Shown here: one piece after another, positions 34,167 to 43,338 of the stretch | Numbering within the stretch: the first letter of the stretch is position 1 | Layout of the letters: each line of letters starts with the position of its first letter | DNA from: Toxorhynchites rutilus septentrionalis | Lineage: Eukaryota; Arthropoda; Insecta; Diptera; Culicidae | Direction of reading: 5' to 3' | Assembly (NCBI RefSeq): GCF_029784135.1 | Contig: NC_073745.1 | Location: forward strand, 64,076,218-64,140,217 | DNA: 64,000 nucleotides | Notes under the pieces: model-generated | Seen by the model: only the letters and a program-made list of their open reading frames with translations | What the model was told of the DNA's origin: nothing | Databases searched by the model: none | Translations under genes and position numbers: made by a program

Positions 34167-34458
34167 CGGATTGGTGCCGGAGCACCAGTATACCTAATAG
34201 CGGTTATAGAATTTCTTTATAGAAATTATAGCCGCCGGAGTGCTCGAGTTGGCTTGCAAAGCTGCTCACAACAATAAAAAAACCCGCAAAACCGAACAGA
34301 ACAGAGCACATTCGGTTCGGTGGCAACAACTATTTAGTTTCAGCGAGTGGCAAACGCAATCGCAAAACGGAAGCAGGTAGAAGAAGGAAAAAGTTTGTTT
34401 ATACAGACTGCTTTGGTGGCAAAACCAGCCACCGTAAAACACGGCGCTTTTCAGGGCC
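34167..34458 (+). pseudogene. Histone H2A pseudogene with 3' stem-loop, module 2
   Basis: The frame at 34167 reads RIGAGAPVYLIAVIEFL, matching the H2A histone-fold stretch around GAGAPVYLAAVMEYL. A short insertion with TATAGAAATTATA follows, then AAGVLELACKAAHNNKKTR (34231-34287), the next H2A helix. The N-terminal tail is missing, unlike module 1, and the C-terminus is again replaced by the same unrelated sequence. At 34443-34458 GGCGCTTTTCAGGGCC gives the canonical TTTC loop, followed by CAAAGAAGAG at 34470-34479, which resembles a histone downstream element. The shared non-H2A segment shows that both modules descend from one already rearranged source. Confidence 0.8.
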
Positions 34459-34479
34459 ATTAAACCTTTCAAAGAAGAG
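34443..34479 (+). promoter_or_regulatory. Histone 3' stem-loop and downstream element (module 2)
   Basis: Stem GGCGCT, loop TTTC, stem AGGGCC, with one mismatched pair, then CAAAGAAGAG 11 bases later. In functional genes these direct SLBP and U7 snRNP processing of non-polyadenylated mRNA. Confidence 0.65.
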
Positions 34480-35489
34480 TTATTGAAAGTTTTTCACAAT
34501 ACCAATGCATTCTAAAGAGACATAATATGACATATAATATAAACTGATTTATTTTGTTTATCTTGTTCTTGAACTTATTGGTGGTTGGGGTCTTTTAAAT
34601 TGATCATTCAGTTTTCACAAACCCATGCTTGGTTTCCGAATTAAAAGTGGCTTCAAATTACAACACATTGTATGCTGGATGGCATTAACGAATTTTCTCG
34701 GTAGCAAGAACTGCTTTCTTTGGTTGATAACTGATGCTGAAAATTGACTGACGTTACATCTGCATTGTATAGAAAATTAACTAAGGAGCAACATGATTAG
34801 CTATGTATTTCCTTATTCTTCTTTCTTTGTTTTTAAGAGGCTTTGAACTTTGCAGTTCATTCGCCTCTATGTATTTCCTGCTGCTCTGTTCCTATTTTAA
34901 AGGGCTTTAATCCGAAGGTCATTCGTCCATGTATTTACTGTTGGTTTTTCAGAACGCTTATAGCTCGTTTATTTCTCGACAGATCGTAGAGTTCGTCTCC
35001 AAAACCTCAGTTCTTTTTCATTCTTATTTACTTTGTTTGCGGAAACTACAAATCTTACAATTCATTCGTCTCCGAAACACGGAAACAGTTTAAGGTACGG
35101 TAATGTGTTCAATAGTGAAATATATGATAGTGAATGAGTTGATGACCACCTATGCATCCCCTATCACAGCCATCATTTTGATTGTAGGATATGTGCATAC
35201 GCCGAAAGATGCCCGGCGTTGAACATTTAATAAGTACAAAGCCTTCGGAAAAAAATCAAGAATTAACTATAAGACAGCGAGAAAAAATTGAGAAAGTTTG
35301 TAAAAAAAAACGCAAAAACACAACACCAAAGGTTCTTTTCAGAACCCCCAACATGTTGATGAATAGTAAACAGTAAACTAATCCATTTTTCAGGTAGATA
35401 GGTAGGTATTCACGTAGCAGAAGAAAATAAAACAATATATTTAAAATATATATTTAACAAAAGCTGTCCCCTTTGTATAGTCCTACGTC

Positions 35490-37689
35490 ACTCCGGTTAT
35501 GTCCCCGACATTACCCACCCGTCTTTTTTTATCCTCAAAATGTTCACCGGACGGCGTAATAGTAAATCTGAAAGCGAGGGAAGTAGTGACGACGAAATAG
35601 TGCGAAGTTAAGAGCTAAGAGGCTAAAAGATTAAAAATTGATTGGTTTTGTGATTTTTTTATTTTGATTTTGAGTGATTTTTCTCAAACGGTTTATTGTT
35701 TTCCAATAAGTTTGACATCATCATATTTTAATCAGACATTTGGTTTATGAGTTACAATTTTTTGAAAGAAAGATCAATCATTTTAATTAAGCCCTTTTAA
35801 AAAATCAGTCGTAATTTAAATTGGTCATATAATGATAAAAATTGTAATTTTAGGTAGGTTCCATCATTTGTACCATGTTTTAAAAAAATCGTAGAGGGTC
35901 GGGTCAGCAACCGGCTGATTTGGGGTGGAATCGCTCTATACGGGATTTGTATCAATAAAACTAATTGGCCATTTTGAACTTAGGTTTTTCATGATCTAAT
36001 GGGTTCTAGTAGTCAGATCTTTTCATGTGATATCCATATTGATTGGGTTTTAAAAAAAGCATATATCGCCATTTTGGATTTGCATTCTCACAAATAAATA
36101 CGTTCTACTAGTCAAGCCTTTCGCGTTCGATACCCATATTGATGAATAGAAAAATATAGGAGGTTGTGTCCAATACACGACCGCATTGTTGACGTAGAAC
36201 TACGCTGTAGTTTAATTCAAGTCGCTTGTTTATAACTGCGAATATTATTTTATAATATTACGAAATTTTAGAAAAATAACCATTCTACCAGTTTGGTCGC
36301 CCTTTAATATTTTTTTTCTTGTAGAATCATTTGACGATTATTGATGATTCATGCTTGTCCTCTCAGAACAATACATGCTTGAGATAAGCGCAATTATCAT
36401 CCTTAGTGGAGAAAGTTTTGCTACTGGCAAGCGGAACCAAATCACATACAACCTGGTGACTAAATAAACGAAAAGAGTAGCACTGCTTCATTATGATCAA
36501 GGTTAGTGCAAATGCAATCCTAGTTGAAGGGAGTTTTGCAACTGGCACGAGAACCCAAATAAATTTATAACTTATTGAATAACTTGTTTTCCCAAATATT
36601 TTTTTGGTGCACAACCTCTACATCTGCTTCACCATAGCTTCAGTTCAATGCAAGGTTGAATATATGCCTCAGCAGAGATTAATTACTAATACCCTAGCGC
36701 AAATATTTACCTCCCTCCTTGTCGCCAGGTTCGGATCGACATGTTCACCCGCAACAGCGCAATACGTTAAAACGCACGCACGTACACACACAAAAATATC
36801 CATATATCGATGGCTTGAAGCAATTAAATATGCACACACTTATCTCCGTTCTGCGCTCTTCTCAACAGATGTCCTTTTTGTTAATATTGCCGGTCTAGAT
36901 CAGCTTAGCTGTCATCCTTTGTGGAGAGAGTTTTGCTACCGTCATGCGAAACCAAATCTCAGACAAAATTCCAGAACATTTATTTTCTTGGTGAGCTGAC
37001 GATAGCCTAGCTTGATGATTCCCCACACAATTGTGTAGCTCAGAACCTTAATGCAATGGCGTCAGTTTGATGCAATTATTGCAATGCTAGAGGCCTCAGC
37101 GAGCCAGTAGTTTGGTCGCGTCCACAGCTCAATCCAAAACTAAGACACGTGAGACTTTAAACTTATTTAGTTCAATCGTCTCTAACCTTCAAAAAGGCCA
37201 TTTGAAAACTTTACTTTTTCCTCGTATTACTCCTCCACTCCTCACTCGTCCAGCTCGCCCAGCAGCTATGTAGTTCAGTCAGTGTCATCACGAAGAATGA
37301 AAGTTTGCCTCAGCGAGATCCACTGTTTGTACTCTAGGCAAATATTCCCCTTCGTCTTTCTTCTTTTCCTTTGTTCACGGAGACTTTAAGTCTTACGATT
37401 TCCCCTTCATTGCTCGTCCATAAGTTGCTCGTTTTTGATAGCTCTGTTCGGGAAAGCACAAAAATGGACAGAACAAATGTATGGGAAAATGGAAACGCTT
37501 ATAATTTTCACGAATTTTAACCATTTACATTGTAATGTATAGCATATGGGATTGTAATGTATAGCATATCAAATAAATCTTAGGGAATTTCCGATTCATT
37601 TGGTATGTAAATCGCCAAAATCCGTTCGCGGCAAAAATAATTATTAACGTTAACTTTATTTCATAAAAACGTGACCTGTTTTCTGATTT
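35490..37689. other. Unrecognised sequence, no supported gene
   Basis: Contains the small frame at 35540-35611, a segment at 35.9-36.2 kb related to the retroposon-like block at 37.7-38.0 kb (CATATTGAT, CCATTTTG, TTCTACTA motifs), and copies of the GAGACTTTAAACTT-type motif at 37151 and 37379. Other open frames lack recognisable features. Confidence 0.4.
35540..35611 (+). CDS. Unrecognised 23-residue open frame with good start context
   Basis: TCAAAATG is a strong insect start context. The frame encodes MFTGRRNSKSESEGSSDDEI plus three residues and stops at TAA. It is Ser/Glu/Asp-rich and polar, unlike the background Phe/Lys/Asn frames. It may be a relic first exon or chance; there is no splice donor in frame and no neighbour that explains it. 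Confidence 0.15.
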   Translation: MFTGRRNSKSESEGSSDDEIVRS

Positions 37690-38039
37690 GGCACCCTTAA
37701 TGAAAGACGTAGTCCAAAATGTCGCCATTTTGTGATGGGGACCATTTTGAATTTGCATTTTCATAAATAACTGTGTTCTACTAAACAAGCCATTTCATTT
37801 GATATCCATATTGATGGGGTTATGATAAAATATGTAGTCCGCCATTTTGTAGCGATCGCCATCTTGGATTTTCAAGATCATGGAATACGCAGTTTTATAA
37901 CGACAGCAGAGATTAAGGCGTGTTCCAATTTTCAGATCAATCGATCAACAGGAAGGGGGTTAAATTTCTATTGATGTGGGACAACCCTACAGATAAACAT
38001 ACAAACATACTTACAATAGGTCGTGCTAAATAAACCGTT
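37690..38039 (+). repeat. Retroposon 3' UTR-like segment
   Basis: Repeated CCATTTTG, TCAAGATCATGG and GATCAATCGATCAACAGG text is followed by ACAGATAAACATACAAACAT and a GTCGTGCTAAATAAA end. This layout resembles the 3' ends of RTE-type insect retrotransposons. No frame is present. A related fragment lies at about 35.9-36.2 kb. Confidence 0.35.
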
Positions 38040-38052
38040 TTAACACTCCTAT

Positions 38053-39168
38053 GCTTTGGTGATCGGAAATTTTGAGCAGCTGATCGGGCTAAATTTTCAT
38101 TCTGGATTCATGAGCTCATATCATGAATTCATCTCCATGCAAGTTGATCCTTCTTCTTATATTCCCAACCGTGTTTGTTTTCCTGACTACATCAATTCCT
38201 CTGTACATTTTGATCTGTTCATGAAGGAGAAAATCCATGGAATTCCAGATTATCATCGATCGGGGATCGTTCCTACGATCTTCAATGCAAAGTATGGGCG
38301 TATCAATTGTGATAATATGTACTTTACTGATGGGTCCTCTATGAATGAGTCCACAGGATTTGGAGTGTTCAACGAATTTTTTAGCACCTCCCACAGTCTT
38401 CAGAATCCTTGCTCAGTGTATATTGCTGAATTGGCAGCAATACACTGGGCGCTGGACAGCGTCGCCTCACGACCTGTTGAACACTATTACATTGTAACGG
38501 ATAGTCTTAGCTCTGTCGAAGCTATCCGTTCAGTGAGGCCGGAAAAGCACTCGCCGTACTTCCTTGAGAGAATACGTGAAATTTTGAGTGCTTTAACCAG
38601 ACGCTGTTATGTCATTACCTTTGTCTGGGTCCCTTCACATTGCTCAATTCCGGGTAATGAGAGGGCTGACTCATTAGCAAAGGTAGGTGCAATTGAAGGC
38701 GATATTTATCAGCGTCAAATCGCTTTCAATGAATTTTATTCTTTAGTCCGTAAAAATACCATCGCTAACTGGCAACGCAAGTGGAACGAAGATGAATTGG
38801 GTCGGTGGCTTCACTCGATTATCCCTAAGGTTAGCCTCAAACCATGGTTCAAAAGTCTGGACTTAAGTCGGGACTTTATTCGCACCTTCTCTCGACTCAT
38901 GTCCAATCACTGTTCGTTAGACGCGCTACTCTTTCGTTTTAATCTTGCCGATGGCAATATCTGTGCTTGTGGCCAAGGTTACCACGACATCGAACACGTT
39001 GTTTGGTCGTGCGAGGTGTATCTTGTTGCCAGATCGAATTTAGAAAACTCTCTTCGGGCCAGAGGAAGGCAGCCCAATGTGCCGGTGAGAGATGTGTTGG
39101 CTCGGTTAGACCTTGATTACATGTCCCAAATATATGTCTTCCTAAAAGTTATCGATCTTCGTGTGTGA
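38053..39168 (+). CDS. Non-LTR polyprotein C-terminal part: RNase H and Cys/His domain, open frame
   Basis: About 370 residues without a stop. There is no true start: the frame is entered at the 5' truncation (TTG at 38056 follows the junction directly). Residues 90-93 YFTDGS, 125 (AELAAIHWAL), 149 (VTDSLSS) and 195-205 (VPSHCSIPGNERADSLA) supply the full Asp-Glu-Asp-His-Asp set of an active RNase H fold. A Cys/His cluster at about 302-318 (CACGQGYHDIEHVVWSC) precedes a 50-residue tail. In the full element the domain would remove RNA from the RNA-DNA hybrid during target-primed synthesis. Without endonuclease and RT it is not autonomous. I/LOA/R1-like group; exact clade unresolved. Confidence 0.8.
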   Translation, partial: ALVIGNFEQLIGLNFHSGFMSSYHEFISMQVDPSSYIPNRVCFPDYINSSVHFDLFMKEKIHGIPDYHRSGIVPTIFNAKYGRINCDNMYFTDGSSMNESTGFGVFNEFFSTSHSLQNPCSVYIAELAAIHWALDSVASRPVEHYYIVTDSLSSVEAIRSVRPEKHSPYFLERIREILSALTRRCYVITFVWVPSHCSIPGNERADSLAKVGAIEGDIYQRQIAFNEFYSLVRKNTIANWQRKWNEDELGRWLHSIIPKVSLKPWFKSLDLSRDFIRTFSRLMSNHCSLDALLFRFNLADGNICACGQGYHDIEHVVWSCEVYLVARSNLENSLRARGRQPNVPVRDVLARLDLDYMSQIYVFLKVIDLRV

Positions 39169-39540
39169 TTGTCCTTATATCCTTATATTCTCCTTTTCCT
39201 TTTCCTTCGCGAGAAAGCAAATCCCTTCTTACTAACAATAGAATACGGTGAAATGTAAATACGTATTAGATATAAGATAGGCTTAAGAATTGAGTATGAT
39301 GAATGTGAGTGCGAATGTGAGTGTGAACATTGTCAACATATCCTTATATCCCTTCCTTTTCCTGAAAAAAATGTCACCCTTCTAAACTCGAGCAAACCGC
39401 GAGTAATCGGTTCTCTATTCATTAACACTAGAATTAATGAAAAATGTTTATATATACTTGTAACAATACAGATAGGAGTTTGGCTCCTTTAAACTTATGT
39501 AACTGAGCCTGTAAAAATAAACGATTTAATAAAAAAAAAA
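38053..39540 (+). mobile_element. 5'-truncated RNase H-bearing non-LTR retrotransposon, copy 3
   Basis: The insertion is bounded by the duplicated ACACTCCTAT (38043-38052, 39541-39550). It begins just inside the RT C-terminus, carries an intact frame to 39168, a 3' UTR with AATAAA, and ends in an A-run at 39530-39540. It is related to, but clearly diverged from, the copies at 9.8-13.7 kb, so it is a sister family. Its frame is undamaged, so this insertion is younger or by chance spared. Confidence 0.85.
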
Positions 39541-39756
39541 ACACTCCTATACTCGCGCATTGGTCTGTCAGATCGAGAAATCAATAATTCGTTCAGTTCT
39601 CAGAAAATATCAACACTACGACTTTGCGATTCTATCTAGCTTTGTTAATAGTCGTTCGTCATCGTTTAGCGTATCGCATGTGTTGGTACAAAGGGAACGT
39701 GTGCCACTTTTTAACACTTTCGGTCTGACACACCGACGCGAGTATAGGAGTAACTT

Positions 39757-39806
39757 TTTTGGACAAGTGCCTTTTTCATATTCTGAAAAAAGGCACTTGT
39801 CCAAAA
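39757..39806. repeat. Perfect 20-bp hairpin
   Basis: TTTTGGACAAGTGCCTTTTT (39757-39776) and its exact reverse complement (39787-39806) enclose a 10-base loop. It lies directly after the right end of the TTAA MITE. Confidence 0.85.
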
Positions 39807-39857
39807 TGAAATGTAAAAATAGATGTTAGTGGCGTGGAATATTTATTGAATATAATG

Positions 39858-41251
39858 CATAAGGTCGTTATCGGACTATTCTGATTCGATTTCAGTCCCT
39901 TTAGTCCCTTTTGTAACATGATTGAACGGATTTTACTATTCGTCGTTAGATTCATATGTAAAGAATAGAATTACGTGTATGCAACATGGCTTCTTCAAAG
40001 GCCGTTCAACTGCAACTAATCTGTTGGCTTTTGTGACTTTTATTTTGAATGCAATGGAAAATGGCAAACACGTAGAAACTCTTTACACTGACTTCAGTAA
40101 AGCATTTGACCGCATCGACATTCCATTACTACTCTTCAAATTGCAGAAAATAGGAATGAAACAAAGACTCCTAAACTGGCTCAATTCTTATCTAACAAAC
40201 CGTGAACAAATTGTTCATTTTCAAAATTCTCTTTCAAATCCAGTAATAGTCACATCGGGAGTCCCACAAGGCTCTCATCTTGGTCCTCTTCTTTTCATTC
40301 TGTACGTTAATGACATCTCCTTCGTTCTCAAGCGTATCAATGTACTTGTGTATGCCGACGACATGAAGCTTTTCGCGGAAATTGGAAATGAAAACGACAT
40401 CGAAGCATTTCGAAACGAAATACATGTATTCCATACTTGGTGTGATAAAAATCTACTAAAACTGAATGTGAAAAAGTGCAACTCTATAACATTTAGCAGA
40501 AAAAAACATGTACCAAATATTGTAATATGTCTTGGAAATCAAAATGTAGAAAAATGTGAAATAGTTAGAGATCTAGGCGTCGTCCTGGACTGTAAACTCA
40601 CATTCATAGAACACTACAACTCTGTAATAAATAAGGCGAATAGTGTGTTAAGTTTTGTCAAACGCTTCTCACATAACTTCCAGGACCCATACACAATAAA
40701 GCTTTTATATATTACATATGTAAGGCCTATTCTGGAATACTGTAACATCGTTTGGAACCCGTATATGGTCGTACATGAAGAACGCATTGAGTCAGTCCAG
40801 AAACAGTTTCTTCTATTTGCACTTCGTAAACTCAACTGGACCTCATTTCCACTTCCTTCATATGAAGCACGTTGCATGCTCATAAACATCCAAACACTAA
40901 AAGAACGCCGTGAATTTGCAATGCTTTCTTTTGTTAATGACCTAATTTCGCAACGAGTACAGTCAGCTGAATTACTAGAAAAACTAAATTTCTATGTACC
41001 TGGGCGTCAACTAAGAACGCGAAATTTGTTTCTAACCAAAACATCCAGAACAAATTATGCAAATAACGCCCCTATCAATCGCATGATGCGTATATACAAT
41101 CAGCACTGCGAAATAATTGACACAACAATGAATAAAAAACAGCTAAAAAGAAACATGTACCGCAAAAATAATATTTAACCTAAGAAAACATTGTAACATT
41201 AGTGTATAAGTGTGTAGTCTACATTTGTTTGACGAAATGAATAAATAAATA
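39858..41251 (+). mobile_element. 5'-truncated jockey-type non-LTR retrotransposon
   Basis: AATATAATG at 39849-39857 recurs at 41252-41260 beyond an (AATA)n tail, which suggests the limits; the second copy may partly be tail. The body is RT coding sequence followed by a short 3' UTR. The AATA-type tail rather than pure poly-A is notable. Confidence 0.6.
39922..41178 (+). pseudogene. Jockey-clade reverse transcriptase, C-terminal two thirds
   Basis: An open frame of 418 residues follows an in-frame TGA at 39919, beyond which the same frame continues upstream to the truncation, so this is a broken and truncated ORF2. QHGFFKGRSTATNLL, YTDFSKAFDRI (first catalytic Asp, residue 57), SGVPQGSHLGP (112-122) and YADDMKLF (144-151) are RT blocks 2 to 5. 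LGVVLDCKLTF and YVRPILEYCNIVW belong to the thumb. There is no RNase H, as is usual in the jockey clade. Endonuclease and fingers are lost. All remaining catalytic residues are intact. Confidence 0.85.
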
Positions 41252-41260
41252 AATATAATG

Positions 41261-42640
41261 GTCATACATATACACACTTGTGAAAGAATTTCACTTGTGG
41301 AATAATTGTAAACTATAAACTAATCGGTGGCTTATAACAGTTACAGTTTCGGGGATTTTGTTTTTATAATGAACAATATCAACAAGAAAACAAGAAAAAG
41401 AAAAGGAAATTCCTAGAAATCCTTTTATATAATCTTTTTATGCCCCATCTAAAAAAAAGCATTAATTCTTAATTTACCAAGAATACAGCATGTAAGAATA
41501 TTAGAAATATGCAAACTTTATATTCCAAAATCTGTATCATCTGATAATTATCTAAAAGGTCGTTATACATTCTTCTCTTCGATAAAAGACCCGAAAAACA
41601 CGCAACAACTGCATGAAATGTAAAAAATATGTTTGTTTCGAGCATGCAGTTATGCAATGTTCTGATTCTTACTCCAATGAAACCACAATCTATTAATACG
41701 CTTTTATGTTATTTTATAGCTCCTTATACTTCCATGAATTATATTCAGTTGCTTACTTTTTATTAATAAGAGTGAAAAATTCGAATTTCGTTATTTGTGT
41801 TGGAGTGTCAAAAATTACTCTGTCTTGAGGAGGCTGATTTAGATGACTATTAAAACTTAATAAAGACGACAAAAACATATTTTTTGGAGTTTTTCATTCA
41901 ATCATACCTCCTTCTTCAAATAAATGCCAACGAAGCCTGAAAAATACACAATAGCAACATTACAGAGAAGTTCAATTTTTGGTCTGTGACACCGTGCGCG
42001 AGTATACGTGTTATGATTTTGCACGCGAGTACAGGAGGGTTAAAATATAGTATAAAAACTATATTTTTATGTTTTTGATTTTTGAATATTCTACATATCC
42101 CATATTTACATTTAAGTGCCTATTCTATCAAATTCCGTTTGAAAATCCTATTCAAATTCAACGAGAAAAGTTTCACCCATATCTGGGTGACGGGGCCTCC
42201 CAGGAAATACACCCGTCACCCAGATCTGGGTGACGGGGCGTTTGAAGTGTTAATTTGGGACAGTACGAAATTTGTCGGACCTACATGTTTAAAATAAATC
42301 AAACCACTATTATAGATTTTTATTCGATTCATCAGATTTAAATAAATCATTAACAAAACATCGTTTTAATCCTCTACAGCCCAAGTCCGCCTTTAGACGG
42401 GCTTCACGGATTCTCTTTTCAAATTATTCAGACATTATTTTCATTGTTCACTCCCACTGGAACGTCCTTAGAAAATTTTCATCTATCACACATACACATT
42501 GTTTTTATGCTGGCAGCTTTCTGCTAGGAGTATTTTATGTTGAAAGTCGGGAATTCGAGATAAAAGTGGAGTAGTTTTTTTTAGATAAATAAAAAACTTG
42601 GGCGGTAGAGGGTTAATGAGATTGTTTCCAACTTCATAGA
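41261..42640. other. AT-rich sequence with a TTAA-type element end and palindromes, no gene
   Basis: GCGCGAGTATACGTG and GCACGCGAGTACAGGAGGG then TTAA (42040-42043) resemble the TIR of the TTAA MITE at 38.0-39.75 kb. At 42171-42240 the block CACCCAKATCTGGGTGACGG occurs twice and forms a perfect palindrome. Nothing coding is supported. Confidence 0.5.
42212..42237. repeat. Perfect 26-bp palindrome
   Basis: CCCGTCACCCAGA and its exact complement meet at an AGATCT centre without a loop. A partial copy of the right half with the same CTGGGTGACGGGG text lies at about 42183-42195. Confidence 0.85.
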
Positions 42641-43227
42641 ACTTGCATTTCGCACCATTTCTCAAACAGTTTTACTCCTTTTCCAAACGCCGAAATCATT
42701 TAGCAACACTGCAACAGAGCCACCCATCGCGCGTAGCATTTTCATCCCGTCGTCGTTTTCCACTCGTCGAACGCTTCCGAAAAGCTCTCACAAACACACC
42801 AGCAAAATCTCCATCCAAAACAGTGATAACTCAGTAGGGAAAAAAAAGTTCAACTATTTTCCCTTGCTTTTCCCAAATTCACCCTCTTTCACCCGCGATA
42901 AGACGCACACACAGAGGAAAGGTGCGCTCGTTGTACGCGAGCAAAATTTATGTTTATCATTTTAGGGTAGAAAATAATGTTGCTTCTGCTGCTGCTGCTG
43001 TCTTGAATGAATGAATTTTTCCTCCCTCCCCCATTTTGGGGGAGTTGGGAGAATAACTACCCGTCGACGAGACTGGCTGACACAAATTGCCTGTTCGCCA
43101 CTCGTCTGTCATACACAACAGGATGACCATCCTTGGTCTCCACCATCTTCTTTTTCCTCCCTCCCTCTTCCTTCCGGCACAGAATTTTCTGCCAGGACTA
43201 AAATTTCTCCAAAAATAGTCTACTCAC
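42641..43227. other. Unique sequence upstream-of-exon side (intron of the candidate gene), no gene
   Basis: Moderately GC-richer with CTG and CCCTCC patches. On the minus strand it would be the first part of the intron after the exon at 43228-43338. Confidence 0.3.
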
Positions 43228-43338
43228 CCGACTATTCAACGGAACCGTCTCGATCATTTCCTGGCCGGTGCAGAGTCGCTTGGTGTGAGGCCCATCCTGG
43301 CCACCGCCGGCACCGTTTCCATTGAACGCCATGATCAT
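43228..43338 (-). CDS. Candidate first coding exon of a host gene
   Basis: On the minus strand ATGATCATGGCG opens a 37-codon frame (MIMAFNGNGAGGGQDGPHTK, then RLCTGQEMIETVPLNSR) that ends exactly at a consensus donor, CGG then GTGAGTAG at 43227 downward, in phase 0. The first and third codons are both ATG; AATCAATGATC and GATCATGGCG are acceptable start contexts. The peptide is Gly/Asn-rich, then polar with a basic TKRLC patch, as in N-termini of many nuclear or RNA-binding proteins, but I do not recognise the gene. The surrounding 42.6-44.9 kb is free of recognisable transposons and has GC-richer, CTG/CGCTC-rich sequence fitting a 5' UTR. No second exon is visible in the window, so the intron would be long. 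Confidence 0.4.

Larger units (their letters stand above)
31316..35489. mobile_element. Large palindromic-end element (copy C) carrying histone H2A relics
   Basis: The left end is GACGTAGGACTACGTC (31316-31331) followed by TAACCGGA and GCATCAATTGATAGG, as in copy A. The right end is TAGTCCTACGTC at 35478-35489. Between them lie two direct copies of a roughly 1-kb module, each with H2A-derived sequence and a histone-type 3' stem-loop, separated by a smaller MITE (33052-34027). No transposase is present. Whether the ends truly belong to one insertion is inferred from orientation only. Confidence 0.5.
38044..39751. mobile_element. TTAA-flanked MITE, split by a retrotransposon
   Basis: Before the insertion the unit read TTAA, then CACTCCTATACTCGCG, continued from 39551, and ended CGCGAGTATAGGAGT at about 39751. 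Its ends are inverted copies (also GTCTGTCAG against CTGACACAC). TTAA beside the left end suggests a piggyBac-like MITE; on the right only TAA remains. Related ends with GTACTCGCG occur at 42.0 kb next to TTAA (42040-42043). The pieces are 38044-38052 and 39541-39751. Confidence 0.45.

Noticed and set aside
36604..36999. 131-codon open frame
   Set aside because: No domain, no homologous pattern and no start context support; sequence looks like unselected intergenic DNA.
38044..42039. One large piggyBac-type element running from TTAA at 38040 to TTAA at 42040
   Set aside because: The inverted end at about 39751 already closes a small MITE, and no piggyBac transposase lies between; the 42.0-kb end is better read as a separate fragment.
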